DNA of 64,000 nucleotides, taken from assembly GCA_022457155.1 (NCBI GenBank), contig JAJGOT010000022.1, forward strand, positions 2,108,501 through 2,172,500, in the 5' to 3' direction. The DNA is from Cladopsammia gracilis. Its lineage: Eukaryota; Cnidaria; Anthozoa; Scleractinia; Dendrophylliidae. Position numbers and translations under genes: made by a program. The notes under the pieces are model-generated. The model did no database searches. It saw only the letters and a list, made by a program, of their open reading frames with translations, and was not told the DNA's origin. Shown here one piece after another: positions 12,201 to 22,985 of the stretch; position 1 is the first letter of the stretch, and each line of letters begins with the position of its first letter.

Positions 12201-13417
12201 AAAGGACATTCAGGCTCAAAACAACTCTCATTATTATGACAACTTATGGGTGTGGCTCATAATTTTACTATGGAAATCAGTAGAGTGGTAAAACGGTCAC
12301 TTCAAATCTGTACCACATGGTGTAGCTTTTATGTACCACATGATGCGATTTTTGTGTACCACGTTGATTCTATTTTCGCAGTGAGTGATCAAAACAAGAA
12401 ATGTCGACTGTAGAGTCAAAATGGCGTTCAACAGGAACCATGTTTTTGTTGGCGTTGTCCTTAACTCCATAAAGGCGCGAGAAGAAAGGAAGGCTTCACG
12501 AAAAAGCAGCATCACGTCGTACACAAAAATCGCATGACGTGGTACACAAAAACTACATCACGTGGTACAGATTTGAAGCGGCCGTTTTACCACTCTAATG
12601 ATTTCCATAGTATTGTTTAAATTATAGAGATGTTGTCAGGTTGTACCCAAACTATTATTCCTGCTTTTGAAGGCTTTTGAAAGCACTGTCGTGCCTTAAA
12701 CTTTAATGTCTAAGCTACAACTGAGGTCATTCTGAAACTGAACACTAAATTCCCACCCCATTTCCCCCCCCCCCCCCCCATATATCTTTGAATCTTCTGT
12801 GGTCCTTTTTTTTTTTAATACTCCCCATTTTTTTTAAATCAAGTACAGTAAGATACATTGTATGTTCAGCTTGCTTTTATATGTGAGAAATTTTTGTACA
12901 ACTGTGAAAACTTTAGTTAAATAGCTAGATATCTGTAGCTTATCATTGCATTCTTCCCCTGGGATAATAATTCATAATCAGCAACCTTGGGAGGACATCC
13001 TAGCATTTTATCGAGACAATAAGAATGTGTAACTTTTCTAGCAGTCCATGGCCATGGAGAGAGAGAAGGGAGAGCGGTTTTTCAGTTGGATTATCTGATA
13101 CATGTAGATCAATGTAATTGGTGTGCATTTGATCATCATGCCGGGGGAAATGAAAACTACATTGTATAAATTCTTAAATTATTCTAGTGTGAAAAGAACT
13201 TTTATTAGGAACATTTAAATACTGGATGAGTGACATAAGTTATCTCCAGCATTTTCATGCTAACTCACTGTTTAATTCCTTTTTTTCTGACAAATAGAAC
13301 AAAGATGGAAAGTTAACAATGGAGGAGTTTCGTGAAGGTTCCAAGTGTGACCCATGGATAGTTCAAGCATTAGCAATTGATTTACCTCAAGAAGACCTCT
13401 CTCAAGGAGATGACTAA
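6214..13417 (+). CDS. NCS-1/frequenin-like neuronal calcium sensor, divergent paralogue (8 exons)
   Basis: Exons 6214-6277, 6418-6442, 6650-6698, 10269-10358, 11051-11129, 11560-11648, 12024-12101 and 13298-13417 join in frame to give 197 residues. All have GT-AG borders. The protein begins [10 protein letters not shown], giving a Gly2/Ser6 N-myristoylation site. The first EF-hand is degenerate with the family hallmark CPSG. EF2 ([13 protein letters not shown]), EF3 ([13 protein letters not shown]) and EF4 ([13 protein letters not shown]) keep the Ca2+-binding acidic positions. NCS-1 proteins are Ca2+-myristoyl switches that act on PI4-kinase, receptors and channels at membranes. The usual C-terminal SLYDGLV is replaced by [14 protein letters not shown], seven residues longer and acidic, so partner binding may differ. 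Introns match those of the copy at 22986 exactly, so the two arose by tandem duplication. The start has a strong context (A at -3, G at +4). Intron 3 is 3.57 kb. Confidence 0.92.
9479..9923. mobile_element. piggyBac-type MITE with TTAA target duplication
   Basis: AGGGGCTATGTCGCAAGG at 9479 is matched perfectly in reverse complement ending at 9923, and TTAA flanks both ends (9475-9478 and 9924-9927). The 445-bp element lies in intron 3 of the first NCS-1 gene. TTAA targets are the signature of piggyBac-like transposases. No transposase is present, so it was moved in trans. Confidence 0.85.
10719..10800 (+). mobile_element. Possible degenerate tRNA-derived SINE head
   Basis: GTAGCTTAAACAGTAGTCAGAGCAACGG resembles a tRNA D-arm/A-box region, and GGTTGGGGTTGAATCCCCCC resembles a T-arm/B-box, at roughly tRNA spacing. 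A T-rich run follows. The match is loose and there are no visible target duplications. Confidence 0.3.
12266..12612. mobile_element. Long-TIR foldback element in intron 7 of the first NCS-1 gene
   Basis: TACTATGGAAATCAGTAGAG at 12266 is mirrored by the reverse complement ending at 12612, and similarity continues for about 100 bases on each side. Within each arm the word TGTACCACGTGATG recurs two to three times as subterminal repeats. The middle, 12370-12490, is unique. No coding capacity is seen. Confidence 0.75.
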
Positions 13418-13624
13418 TTTACAATAAGATGATTCTTATTGTATAAACCAGTATTTATTTATCCATTAGATATTAGATGTAGTGTGAATACATAGCATTT
13501 TTCTAAAATGGTTAGCAACATTTTGCCAAGTGAGAGAGAAGTGCTTAGGGTAGCAGCACATTCTTGGACAGAGAAGGGTGACATTCTCATTAAAGGCAGT
13601 ACATGTATGTCTGAAAAGGACTAT

Positions 13625-13774
13625 GGCCTGATTCTCACATGGTCTGAATTTGTCCGCTTTATCTCACAACTTTAGCCTGCAAATACAGCTGCTTCTTATC
13701 GCTACTGGCCGTTAGGTGCATTCCAGAAGCGACGAGAGGCTGCTGTATAACTTCAGGTCATTGAGAATCAGGCC
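13625..13774. repeat. Inverted repeat with GGCCTGATTCTCA ends
   Basis: GGCCTGATTCTCACATGGTC at the left and the reverse complement of GACCTGAATGAGAATCAGGCC-like sequence at the right pair over about 23 bases. A shorter version of the same ends (GCCTGATTC ... GAATCAGGC) appears near 20165-20207. It is probably a small MITE. Confidence 0.5.
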
Positions 13775-15220
13775 TCTCCAGTGTGATGCTTACTCAAAGA
13801 TGGACTTACACTTTGGGACAGATGAGGGATTGTCTGAGTGTTCAATTCAGGTTGCTTAGAACAGTTAGTTTATTGTGTATGAGTGTCTTCCACACAGCAG
13901 TATTAGTACTTCTTTTAACCAAAGTGTTCAAAGTAGATAGTGTACCTAAACTACTACAGCTGTGAATACAAAAGATTCAGTGAGCAGTAGATTTGCTCTC
14001 TGTATGCGTTATGCATCTTAAGATAATAGTCCTGTTAGTTAAGACAATTCTGTTTTACTGAATATCAGAAAAAGTATTTCATTTTATAATCATTAGGAAC
14101 CATCTGTCATAATCCCATATATAGCCCATTATACTGTATGTATGACAACAACAAATATCGAAGGAGACAAAACAACAATAATTAATATAACACGTTTCAA
14201 AAAACATTATTTCAACGTATATGGTAAGTTCTTCGAATGGATTGCTTTTTTTTTAGTTTAAAGATTTGATTTTGCACCAAACCAGAACTTGCATTTGCTT
14301 GGCGTCATCTACCAAACCTATTGGTTTGTCTTGAACTGTGAATTAATATGTAGAAAATTCACCATAGTATACCATAAATTAAGTTATTTAATTATTTATG
14401 GAGTGAAAGCTTATTTTCACTCCTTGAGTTATGTAGTTATTGTGTGATAATATACAGTTTTTATTTAGTCCCATGAATGGATGTGACGTAGTGAAATTAG
14501 GTATCGAGTTTTCTTGACTTTTTCTTTTACGATATATTTTATCGCCAAATTGGTGTTCGAACTTGACGAATCTGCCGTCATACATTTTATATCATTTACT
14601 TTTCATATAATTGTGATTTTAATACATGTTGTTATTGGTGTGCGCACTATCAAAAGAATTTTACCACAAAGACTGCATCCTGTGAGGTTTTGTGCTATTT
14701 TCTATAATGTAATTAAACCTGATATTTTATTGTATTAGGGTGCCTAATTTTGCTGAAGACTGCGTAACTCGAACGTTCAGTTGTGTAGAATTTTCTTGCG
14801 AAGATGTTTTACTTGGGCTAATAAAAATGGAAGTTTTCTCCTGTTGGTCTGTTGGTTGCACTTTTAAATAAACAAACACCAGCTCTCAATCAGCAAACCG
14901 GAGCAAAGAGAGGGTAAGTCATCAGTTTTTGAGCCCTTGCAAAGGGGTGAGATGTTTAATTTTGACCATCCTATGGGGTGGGTAATTCCATTTTGTAGTA
15001 GGGAATCTGAAGTCTTCAGTGATATTACTTTAAAAGTTGACCAAAAAAAAGAGCGAAGTAACTTACGGATCTACAATTTTGTTTTCGCATATTGAAATAT
15101 ACACAAACCTTTGTGGCTAACTAACCGTAACTTACTTTATTAATGTTTTTACATGTTTCATTGCTACAACACCTAGTACTATAGATTGCATTTTGCAATC
15201 ATAACATAATACTGAACGAT

Positions 15221-15298
15221 GATTTTATTAAAACTGACACAATGCTAAATGAACGTTAAATGTTCATTTAGCATTGTGTCAGTTTTAATAACAAAATC
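15221..15298. repeat. Near-perfect hairpin with ~34-bp arms
   Basis: GATTTTATTAAAACTGACAC continuing to GAAC at 15254 is followed by a 7-base loop and its reverse complement ending at 15298. The only differences are near the outer ends. It is a foldback or MITE remnant. Confidence 0.75.
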
Positions 15299-15840
15299 TT
15301 CAAAGTGAGCTAAATGATTGTTATAAAGGGAACAGGCCTAGCACAAATCGGCCTGCTCGTCGCAAAAAGCATTTTAGCCCGGCTTTAGAATAGTTACCTG
15401 TAAAATGTTACCCCAACGTGCAATGCCCGAGAGATTTTTCCATTTAGTTCTCAAACTCATTAATAATTCATAAAGTGACCAGCCAATAAATGACGTCCAT
15501 TTGGATCAGGTGGATGAGTCTCGATACCCAATGAAACACCAGATCAAGATCTTAAGGGTTTTGATTTCAGTTCAAAACCGTGTTTGATCTCAAATCAAAC
15601 ACTTGCATATTAATGAGTTTTGCAACAATACATGTTATTCCACTCAATTATATAATTACATTCGGAACCTTACATTCCTTTCTTGGTCTTCTAATGTAAG
15701 CCCTCTCGTGTGTCGTCTTTCGATTCCGCGTCCAATGCTCGGTGAAACAGAGTAAACCTTCAAAACAATAATCTGAGTATTATAACTGGAACTTCAACAT
15801 GACATCGACATTTTAATTTAAAAAAAATGGACCATTTTTC

Positions 15841-16077
15841 TCACATTCGGTCGCCATTATCAAGAGGATTTAATGCTTCAGCACCTTTTTTCTCTTCTAG
15901 AAAGCGTCGGATACCGCATATTATGCCACAAACAGTCTTCCGTGGATATCTCTCTCCCGACTTTTTGGCCACGTCCATGACAAATTTGCTAAGCCAATAA
16001 TTCAAACTCAATGAGTCCGTTTCTTCAATACGAGTAGAAAGTGACATAATCTTGTGTAAATCATAGTCCTTCAACAT
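15841..16077 (-). pseudogene. Crypton-like recombinase (DUF3504-type) fragment
   Basis: The minus-strand frame contains LSLNYWLSKFVMDVAKKSGE, then YPRKTVCGIICGIRRFLEE and LNPLDNGDR. This pattern (NYWL.KFV.EV, YP..T......G..R.L) is typical of the N-terminal part of tyrosine-recombinase-derived proteins of Crypton transposons, which are abundant in cnidarians. Only about 75 residues remain before a stop, so the catalytic Arg-His-Tyr region is missing. An in-frame stop lies just upstream of the ATG. It is read as a decayed transposon piece, from pattern memory rather than a search. Confidence 0.45.
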
Positions 16078-16413
16078 TCCTCTCGAATCTCAGAGAACGG
16101 AAACTTGAACCGTCCGAGAAGTTTGCCATTCATAGAAAATGGATGTTGCTCATTTGTTGTTTATATTTCGTTGACGGGGGAAGAGCTTATCAACTGGATT
16201 GTCTTCTTCGACAACCGTCAGTTTTAGCCTCCCTAAACCGAGACGCTTCTGCTTCGCACACGGTCTCATACCAAATGGCGAAACACAACAAGCTCAATAA
16301 AATTATGCATGTGACGGCATTTGAAAAGGACAAAGCCAAAAAAACTAACAAGTGAATAATTCTGTATTGTTACATTTGAGAAGCCAGGGGAGATCAAAAA
16401 CTCTTGCTTCGGG

Positions 16414-16512
16414 TTTGATCGGGGCATCCAAACACCTTGAAACAATAAAAGCACTCGGCCGAAGCGGCCTCGTGCTTTCATTGCTTCTCGGTGTTTGGAT
16501 GGCCCCATCAAA
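16414..16512. repeat. Foldback element
   Basis: TTTGATCGGGGCATCCAAAC at the left is mirrored by GTTTGGATGGCCCCATCAAA at the right, with a second inner pair AGCAC/GTGCT and GGCCGAAGCGGCC near the loop. No coding capacity. Confidence 0.65.
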
Positions 16513-18741
16513 TCCTCGCACTCGTTATTGATCTATTACATCAAAATTAAAATGTAACGGGCCTGTTTTTCTCAATGCTGTCAATTCTGTGATCTTAGGA
16601 AAAAGTCGCTATGGCTGTGATACTGACTGGCGCTGCTTGCTCTGGGAATAAGTGTTGCAAGATGAGTGGTAGCCGTTTGAGTGTAAATTGGTCGCCGAAT
16701 GCTAGGATCAGTAATTTCTGTGTGAGCACAAGTCTGCGGTTAGTATAGGGAACTTCTGAGATAATATTTCGTCATCACAGCCAGATTTAAAAGAGGAAAA
16801 GATGCAAGTCCTTTTGCAACAGTCATAGTCTCTATTGGAATTATGGCATCTTGCAATTGTTTCAAGCTCCTCAGAGTTTATTCTGCATTTAACTTGTGTG
16901 TCTCGGAACTAAGCAGTTTCTCCTTTATGAAACGTATAACGTTATTGAATGCAGCATGAAATATTATTATTATACATTGGTGTCACTAGCTCGATTTTGA
17001 TTGGCTATAAGCACGCAGCTAATTATTGCTTGCTGTTTCTGTTACGTCATACCTACAGATAATGAATTTTATATATATAGAAGTGACGTCATACCTACAG
17101 ACAATAGTTTGTCTGCTGTGCATTGATCACTTTTTTGTGCGCGCTCTTGTCTTTACAAGTGCAGCTCAGGAATATGCATAATAAAACAATTATTATTACG
17201 GATGCAAGGTATTATTTCATGGTATTGAAACAAAAAGGAGAAAAGACAGCAACATGGTTGGGAATGTCAGTAGAGTGAGAGAAACTCTTCCAGGAGAGTT
17301 TTCTTAGAAAGCAAAGAGTTTCTGTGCTTAATCTTTATATGCAAGACCACAATCTAACAACTGAAAATAAATTAAACAAAAACAAAGCAAGCTGGACTTC
17401 TCAGTAATCTTCGGCAGTGTGTCACATTTTGCTTCGGCCCCAAACAAATGTTGAGCATGCGCGCAAACAGGGAATGTTTCAATAACAGTGTTTTCTCGTT
17501 CTGGTTTAGGCCTTTAGATGATGTTACACGAAATGTTTAATGCAATATGTTCCAAGTTATTTCAAGAAATCTGCAACAATTGCTGCAACAAATTGTTACG
17601 TCAAAAATCGTCCGCGTCGGTACTATGGCGTTACAACTGAGCCCTCTCGTCTTTTGCATTTCATTACAGCTAGCCCGATGGTGTGGCTAAAAATCTTTTA
17701 CTTGAAACCAGCAAATCTTTTATCAGTCAACAAAGTGGTATCCAAACAACGAAATCATTCGTTGCCATGGCAACGCGAAAAGAGGTCAAAAATACGCTAT
17801 TTTGGACCATTTGAGGTTAATAACTTATAAACTACACGGTGAAAGTTTTTGTTTTCGATATATTTTTGTTTAATGGGGGGTCTTTAATTTGCAAGAGAAA
17901 CATTTTAACAATTTTTTAAAAAATTCTGTACATTCAGAGTTCAGAGCTACTTTAAATTTATGTAAAAGTGACATATCTCTGAATCTTATGTACAGATTTT
18001 TTTTCAAAATTGGCACAAATGTTTGTTATGTTTATAAGACGAAAATATATAAAAATCAAAAAATTTCACTTAGCTGTTTTGAAGTTATTAGCCTCAAAAT
18101 GTTGAAAATGGGGTCTTTTTGGCCTCTTTTTTACGTTGCCATGGTAAAAAATTTTGATGTCGTAGCCACCTAAATTTGTTCATTGGTTAAGTGTTTACAA
18201 ATCTGTACTAAACGTTTTCTCTTAACTTTACTGGTGTAACTGTGATTGAATATCATAGATGTATCATGATAGGAATGTTTAAACTATTAGGAGCCACCTT
18301 AAAACTTTTTCGTCTTTTTTTAGTTATAAAGATAGGTTAGATGGCTTATAATTGGACAATCGTGTTTGCGTGCTTTTACTGGGTCTGTTTCTTCGAAAAT
18401 AAAAAAGTTTTCAAGGAATGTTTCAGGTGCTGCTACCCTTTCCTTTTGTTCTTCATGCATGGACAAATAAAATTGAGTGAGTTACTTGCTTTTACGACAG
18501 CTCAAATGCTTTTAAATTACCTCAGCAAAATAGAAGTGCCTGGTATCTAAATTGAAAAGGGCTCATTCAACCAAAAGCAAATGCCAGTAAGCCTGTGAGG
18601 TTTAATTGAAAGTGTAAGTAGTCAGGAGCTTCAATAATCTGCCTTGTTGTATAGCTGGAGTTTTTGTCAATACAACACGCGCGTTGATTGGTTGATTCAT
18701 CGTCACATGACATCTAACAAACAAACTGTTTCCCGCCAATA

Positions 18742-18923
18742 GGTCATTTGCACGATGACGTCGTTTGACTACTACTACCAGAATTCATTTCGTTTTTCCT
18801 TTCTTATTTAAATTTTGTAATCCCAGTGCGGTTTAAATAACAATGGCCTTAATTTGCACTACAAAACAAAAAACTGAAGGATTCTGGTAGTTGTAGTCAT
18901 ATGACGTCATCGTGCAAATGGCC
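18742..18923 (+). mobile_element. MITE family B, copy 1 (182 bp, TA target)
   Basis: The ends GGTCATTTGCACGATGACGTC and its near-perfect reverse complement are flanked by TA on both sides. The interior has the ACTACTACCAGAATTC and GAATTCTGGTAGT-type subterminal pair. A copy of exactly the same length lies in opposite orientation at 30721-30902. Confidence 0.85.
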
Positions 18924-19122
18924 TATTGTGCTGAGCGGGCAACATTTGCGAAAGTGGGCAACAATTTTGACGTCAGAGGGTAACATTGCACTGTTGCCTG
19001 CTAGCGCACGTGATCAGACCGTGACAAAAGGTGGCATGATTTAATATGATGGATCGAGTGCTCGGCGCGTTTTTCAAACTGTCTTGTGTTGTGTTTTTTT
19101 TTTATGTTGCTATATAACAAAT

Positions 19123-19196
19123 CACTTAATGACTGATCCCTCGGGAAACAAAATTCACTGTTTCCCTCGGGACCAGTCATTAAGTGTTTATTATCA
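19123..19196. repeat. Foldback hairpin
   Basis: CACTTAATGACTGATCCCTC...GGGAAAC pairs with GTTTCCCTCGGGACCAGTCATTAAGTG; there is one mismatch and a short loop. Confidence 0.7.
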
Positions 19197-19305
19197 TAAT
19201 ATCACCCGAACGGCCCTGTGAGCCTTTTCTTTGCAAAACCATTGATCAAGAAAGTCCCGTGTGAGGGCCGTACGCATTTGCCCGAGCGACCAAGTTAGGT
19301 CAGGC

Positions 19306-19369
19306 CGGATGGGAAAATATTTGGCTCGAGGTCATGGCGCATGACCTCGAGCCAAACATTTCCCATCCG
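19306..19369. repeat. Near-perfect palindrome
   Basis: CGGATGGGAAAATATTTGGC...GAGGTCATG is followed by a 3-base centre and its reverse complement CATGACCTCGAGCC...CCCATCCG. Arms are about 30 bp with one or two mismatches. Confidence 0.75.
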
Positions 19370-21381
19370 ACGCAACCTACCTGAGTCAAAAAATATATAT
19401 TCTTTTTAAGATCTGCTTAAACGAAAACGCATGGCTTCGACCCAATTTTCTCAATTTGTGCGCTCTCGTAAAAATTGTTGTGTCGGCAATCGCATCTTAA
19501 ATAGTTTCTTCACCAAACAAATGTTGAGTATGAGCGAAAACAGGGAAACGGTCATAGAAACAATGTTTCGGTAACATACAACGTTTCCTTGTTTTTTTTT
19601 TTTCAGACCTTTAGCAAGCCGATGATTCATGAATTGATGTTTAACGCTATATGTTGCGTGTTGTCTAAAGATACGTGTAACAAGTTGCCGAAACGAATTT
19701 TGTGTCAAAAATCGTCCACGCACTATGGTGGACGGAAACAAATTTTGAAACAACAATTTGGCGCTAAAAATTGTTTCATCTTCTTTTAGTTTTTGTTTGT
19801 GCGCGTCTTTAGATCTACTTTTATTAGCATCAACTGATAAAAAGTTGTAGTATTGATTCAGCAAGGTATAAGTGATGGAACATGCTGGGAACTATAGCAA
19901 CTTAACTCATAGTTAGTCTCCTCTACTATGCTTAACTTTAAGCCCCATTCACACCAACTTGTTAAACCATAGTCCGGCCTCTACTAACTATGGTTAAACA
20001 TGTTTAAATTTTGTTTAGTTTAACCAACTACGTTTTTAGTCTCTCAGAGTCTTAAGCGTTTTTAAATGTATATGTCTGAAACTACCTGGAATGGTAATAA
20101 AAGTCAATATAAAAGTCTCTTTTAGTAAAGATTTCACTACCAAATATTACAGGAGGCTAGCTAGCCTGATTCAGTCAGACTCCTCGGACCGCTTGAGAAT
20201 CAGGCTAGAGGTATTGAGGTACTTTTCTAAGTCTGTTAAACTATTCAATAAGTTTGTTGTTTTTTTTTTTTTACCTCCTTCGAGTGTGTGTCCATCGAGC
20301 AAACTTTGCCTCGGTCATGCATTTCAGTGACGGGTTTGGACCACGTGACCAGAAACGCATTGACCGCGGCTTGCGATGGACGCACGCAAGCATGAACAAA
20401 TACAATTCAATACATTTTATGAGTTCTTTCAACTTGATTTTTCAGAGCTAATTTACAATTATTTATGTTCTCTGAGGGGAGTTAAATACTGTACGTTTGT
20501 CTATTTTTAGCATTGCATCCGCCAGCCTTCGACGACATATAAATGGTTCAAAATGGTGATGTTACACGGGCCGAACTTTTAAAGACCTTTAACTAGTGTA
20601 TCCAAAAGATAGTAATTGCTGCGGTAAATTTGTTGTAACAATGCTGTTTTATCGTCTCGCTGGTATTACAGAATTTTCTCTTTCGTTTTTTGAGGGGAAG
20701 CAAAGCAAATGTAACCGGGATGAATCGACGAAAATTCCACCTAATAAGACTAATTTTGTTTTGTAATTCACGCATCAAGTTCCTGCAATGTCTGTAGAAT
20801 ATTGTTGAGTAAAGGACGCGTTCACCACGAGGAAGGTGTGAAAATTTAGGTTAATTACTGTGTGTTCGCGTCTCCCAAGCTCAGCTCAGGTTTCGCGTCC
20901 CCAAGCGCTCACCTCAGCTCAGTCTCATCGATCCCTGTCGGAGTGATTTCAAAATAAATTTGTCTTTTATTCCGTACAATCTTCGAAAATCTTTGCCATT
21001 CAACGGTCCTATCACAGTGCCTCGCAGTCCCCGCTCAACTCGTAGTAGTCTTCGACACTTCAGTTCCGATTTCGACTGGGACATGTTGGACCAAAATACT
21101 GTATTACAAATCTCGCAGCCAGCACTGAGCTTGAAGCAGCAAGCGAGGCTATTGTTCGTGGCGCAGTGCATTCTGGCCCAAAATGTGTTCGTGGCGCAGT
21201 GAATTCTGGTAAAAAGCGATCAAATCGAGATTTTTCCTAGCTTATATTTTTTTCTCATATATTTCTCTTAAATCCTGATTATGTTGCTGCTCACTCGCTA
21301 CGCTCGTTCCGCAGCAAAAATAATAGTTAGAAGTAGGTTTTAATGAACCGATCATATAGATTTTAACTTCTTGTTTGAACT

Positions 21382-21795
21382 TTAAGGTTCGGACGCCGAA
21401 CTTTTCATGAGCCGAACTTAATTCGAATTTGGACCGACCCAAATTAACAAAAGTACGCCTGTTGATTCAGACGCCGAACTTAATTAGCCGAACTTAATTC
21501 AGTATGAAGAGAAACAAATCGAAAGGACAGAGGTTTTCAGGCAAAGTGCAAACATACGAGAAACTGCATGTAAAATTAGTTATAATAACTTTTATGCATT
21601 AGGTTCGGCTCATGAAAAGTTCGGTGTCTGAATCAAAGCCGTTCCAAAGCCGAAATTCCCGGCTGAGCCAGGCTGGAAGAACGGCTTAGCCGTTCCAAAT
21701 TCAAATAGCCGTTCTTAACTGATTCAGACGCCGAACTTTTCATGTACTTAATTCAAGGTATTAGGTTCGGCTCATGAAAAGTTCGGCGTCTGAAC
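21382..21795. repeat. GCCGAAC-rich nested inverted repeat
   Basis: The phrase GACGCCGAACTTTTCATGAG or its reverse complement CTCATGAAAAGTTCGGCGTC occurs repeatedly in both orientations (near 21390, 21600, 21728 and 21770), with variants ending in CCGAACTTAATT. An inner block carries AGCCGTTCTT/AAGAACGGCT. The arrangement looks like several foldback units inserted in or duplicated from one another. Confidence 0.7.
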
Positions 21796-22985
21796 CGGAC
21801 CTAAGTATATATTTCTGTAAAACTGATGAATTTTTTCCGTGGATAGATGAAGAGTTTAGTTACTTACTTGCGTGAACCAATGGTGCTTTTTTGTGGGTTT
21901 TTCCATGACCCAGACCCCACCCCCACCCTAACCCCCGGGTCAACTTTCAGATAAAAGCTCTTCCCCTTGCTCTGTTCTGTACCGCAGGTGATTTTGGTTT
22001 GAATGCGTGCCATTAATTATTTATTCCCGGCCATATCGCACCACACAAACCTTAGGACCGGCTTAGGTTAACGATGTTTTAAGTCAATTTTTGGCATATA
22101 CGCTTATTTTCTGCGATTCAAGTAATAACAGTGAAGATACAGGAAAAAAAAAACTTCAGCTTTTAATCTTCAAATTGAATTGGATTTGTTGTTATTATTT
22201 GTCAACTGAAGTGTCGCTAATCGGACATAATCTGCATTTTATGGTAACCGAAACCGCAAACTAAACTTCCGCAAAAATAATTGTCCAAGACCTTTCACCG
22301 AAATGGGTTTACAGTGTAAAAGTTTCATTTTATATAAACTATGTCGTATAAATTATTCTGCCGATTTAAATCAATTAAGGCATTTTTTTGTTTGAAAATT
22401 GTGAATCTGTTAGTGACCATCAGAAGCTGCCAAATTTTTTCCAGATCTGCCGTTGAACGTTTATAGTTTTCAACCGCTCCCATTACGTAGCTAGAAAATT
22501 GTGGGTAGATTATTGTGAAAAGTTGTCTCAAATCGATTCGTTACAAAGATAAAAAACACCCATTTATTCTTTCTCTGGTGGAAAAATGTTTTCCCCAACT
22601 TATGTTTTTTTTTTTAATTATGTGTGGTTTGTGATATCTCAGCCGTGACGCAATTCACGATTTTGTCATTTGCGTGCGAGATGGTCTGGCAGATAACGCA
22701 CAGAAAAGCCAAATATCAAGATTCACACACCTTGAGAGAATCAAAACGAGATTGAAAAGTTGCATTACAGTTTAAGATTGAAGTATACTCATAACAGAAA
22801 TTTTGCGTGTTAACAAAAACAAACAAATATTTACACTAACAGTACTGTAACGCAATCTCCATGGAAACGATAATTAAGGTCACGCATGAATTTATAAATC
22901 TCTCAAGACACTCGACATTTCTAATTCTGTTGAGAATGTGTGATCGGCCGGAACGGGGTTGTAATTATTCCTTGCCTTGAATGAA

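Larger units (their letters stand above)
13418..15840. other. 3' flank of the first NCS-1 gene
   Basis: No further coding region is visible. Candidate poly(A) signals AATAAA occur at 14820-14825 and 14867-14872, which would give a 3'UTR of about 1.4 kb; this is inference. 13625-13774 is an inverted repeat with GGCCTGATTCTCA ends. 15221-15298 is a perfect hairpin listed separately. Confidence 0.45.
16078..22980. other. Gene-poor interval between the two NCS-1 genes
   Basis: No supported gene is seen. Short open frames here lack family patterns and coherent splice structure. Two related dispersed repeats lie at 17460-17640 and 19500-19790; both contain GTCAAAAATCGTCC preceded by a CTTTAG block. 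Foldbacks occur at 16414-16512, 19123-19196 and 19306-19369. 17045-17106 has a duplicated GTCATACCTACAGA. 20880-21230 has open frames on both strands without identity. The last 400 bases before 22986 would hold the promoter of the second NCS-1 gene. Confidence 0.45.

Noticed and set aside
20914..21202. Overlapping 80-85-residue frames on both strands
   Set aside because: No family pattern or splice support on either strand; kept as non-coding.
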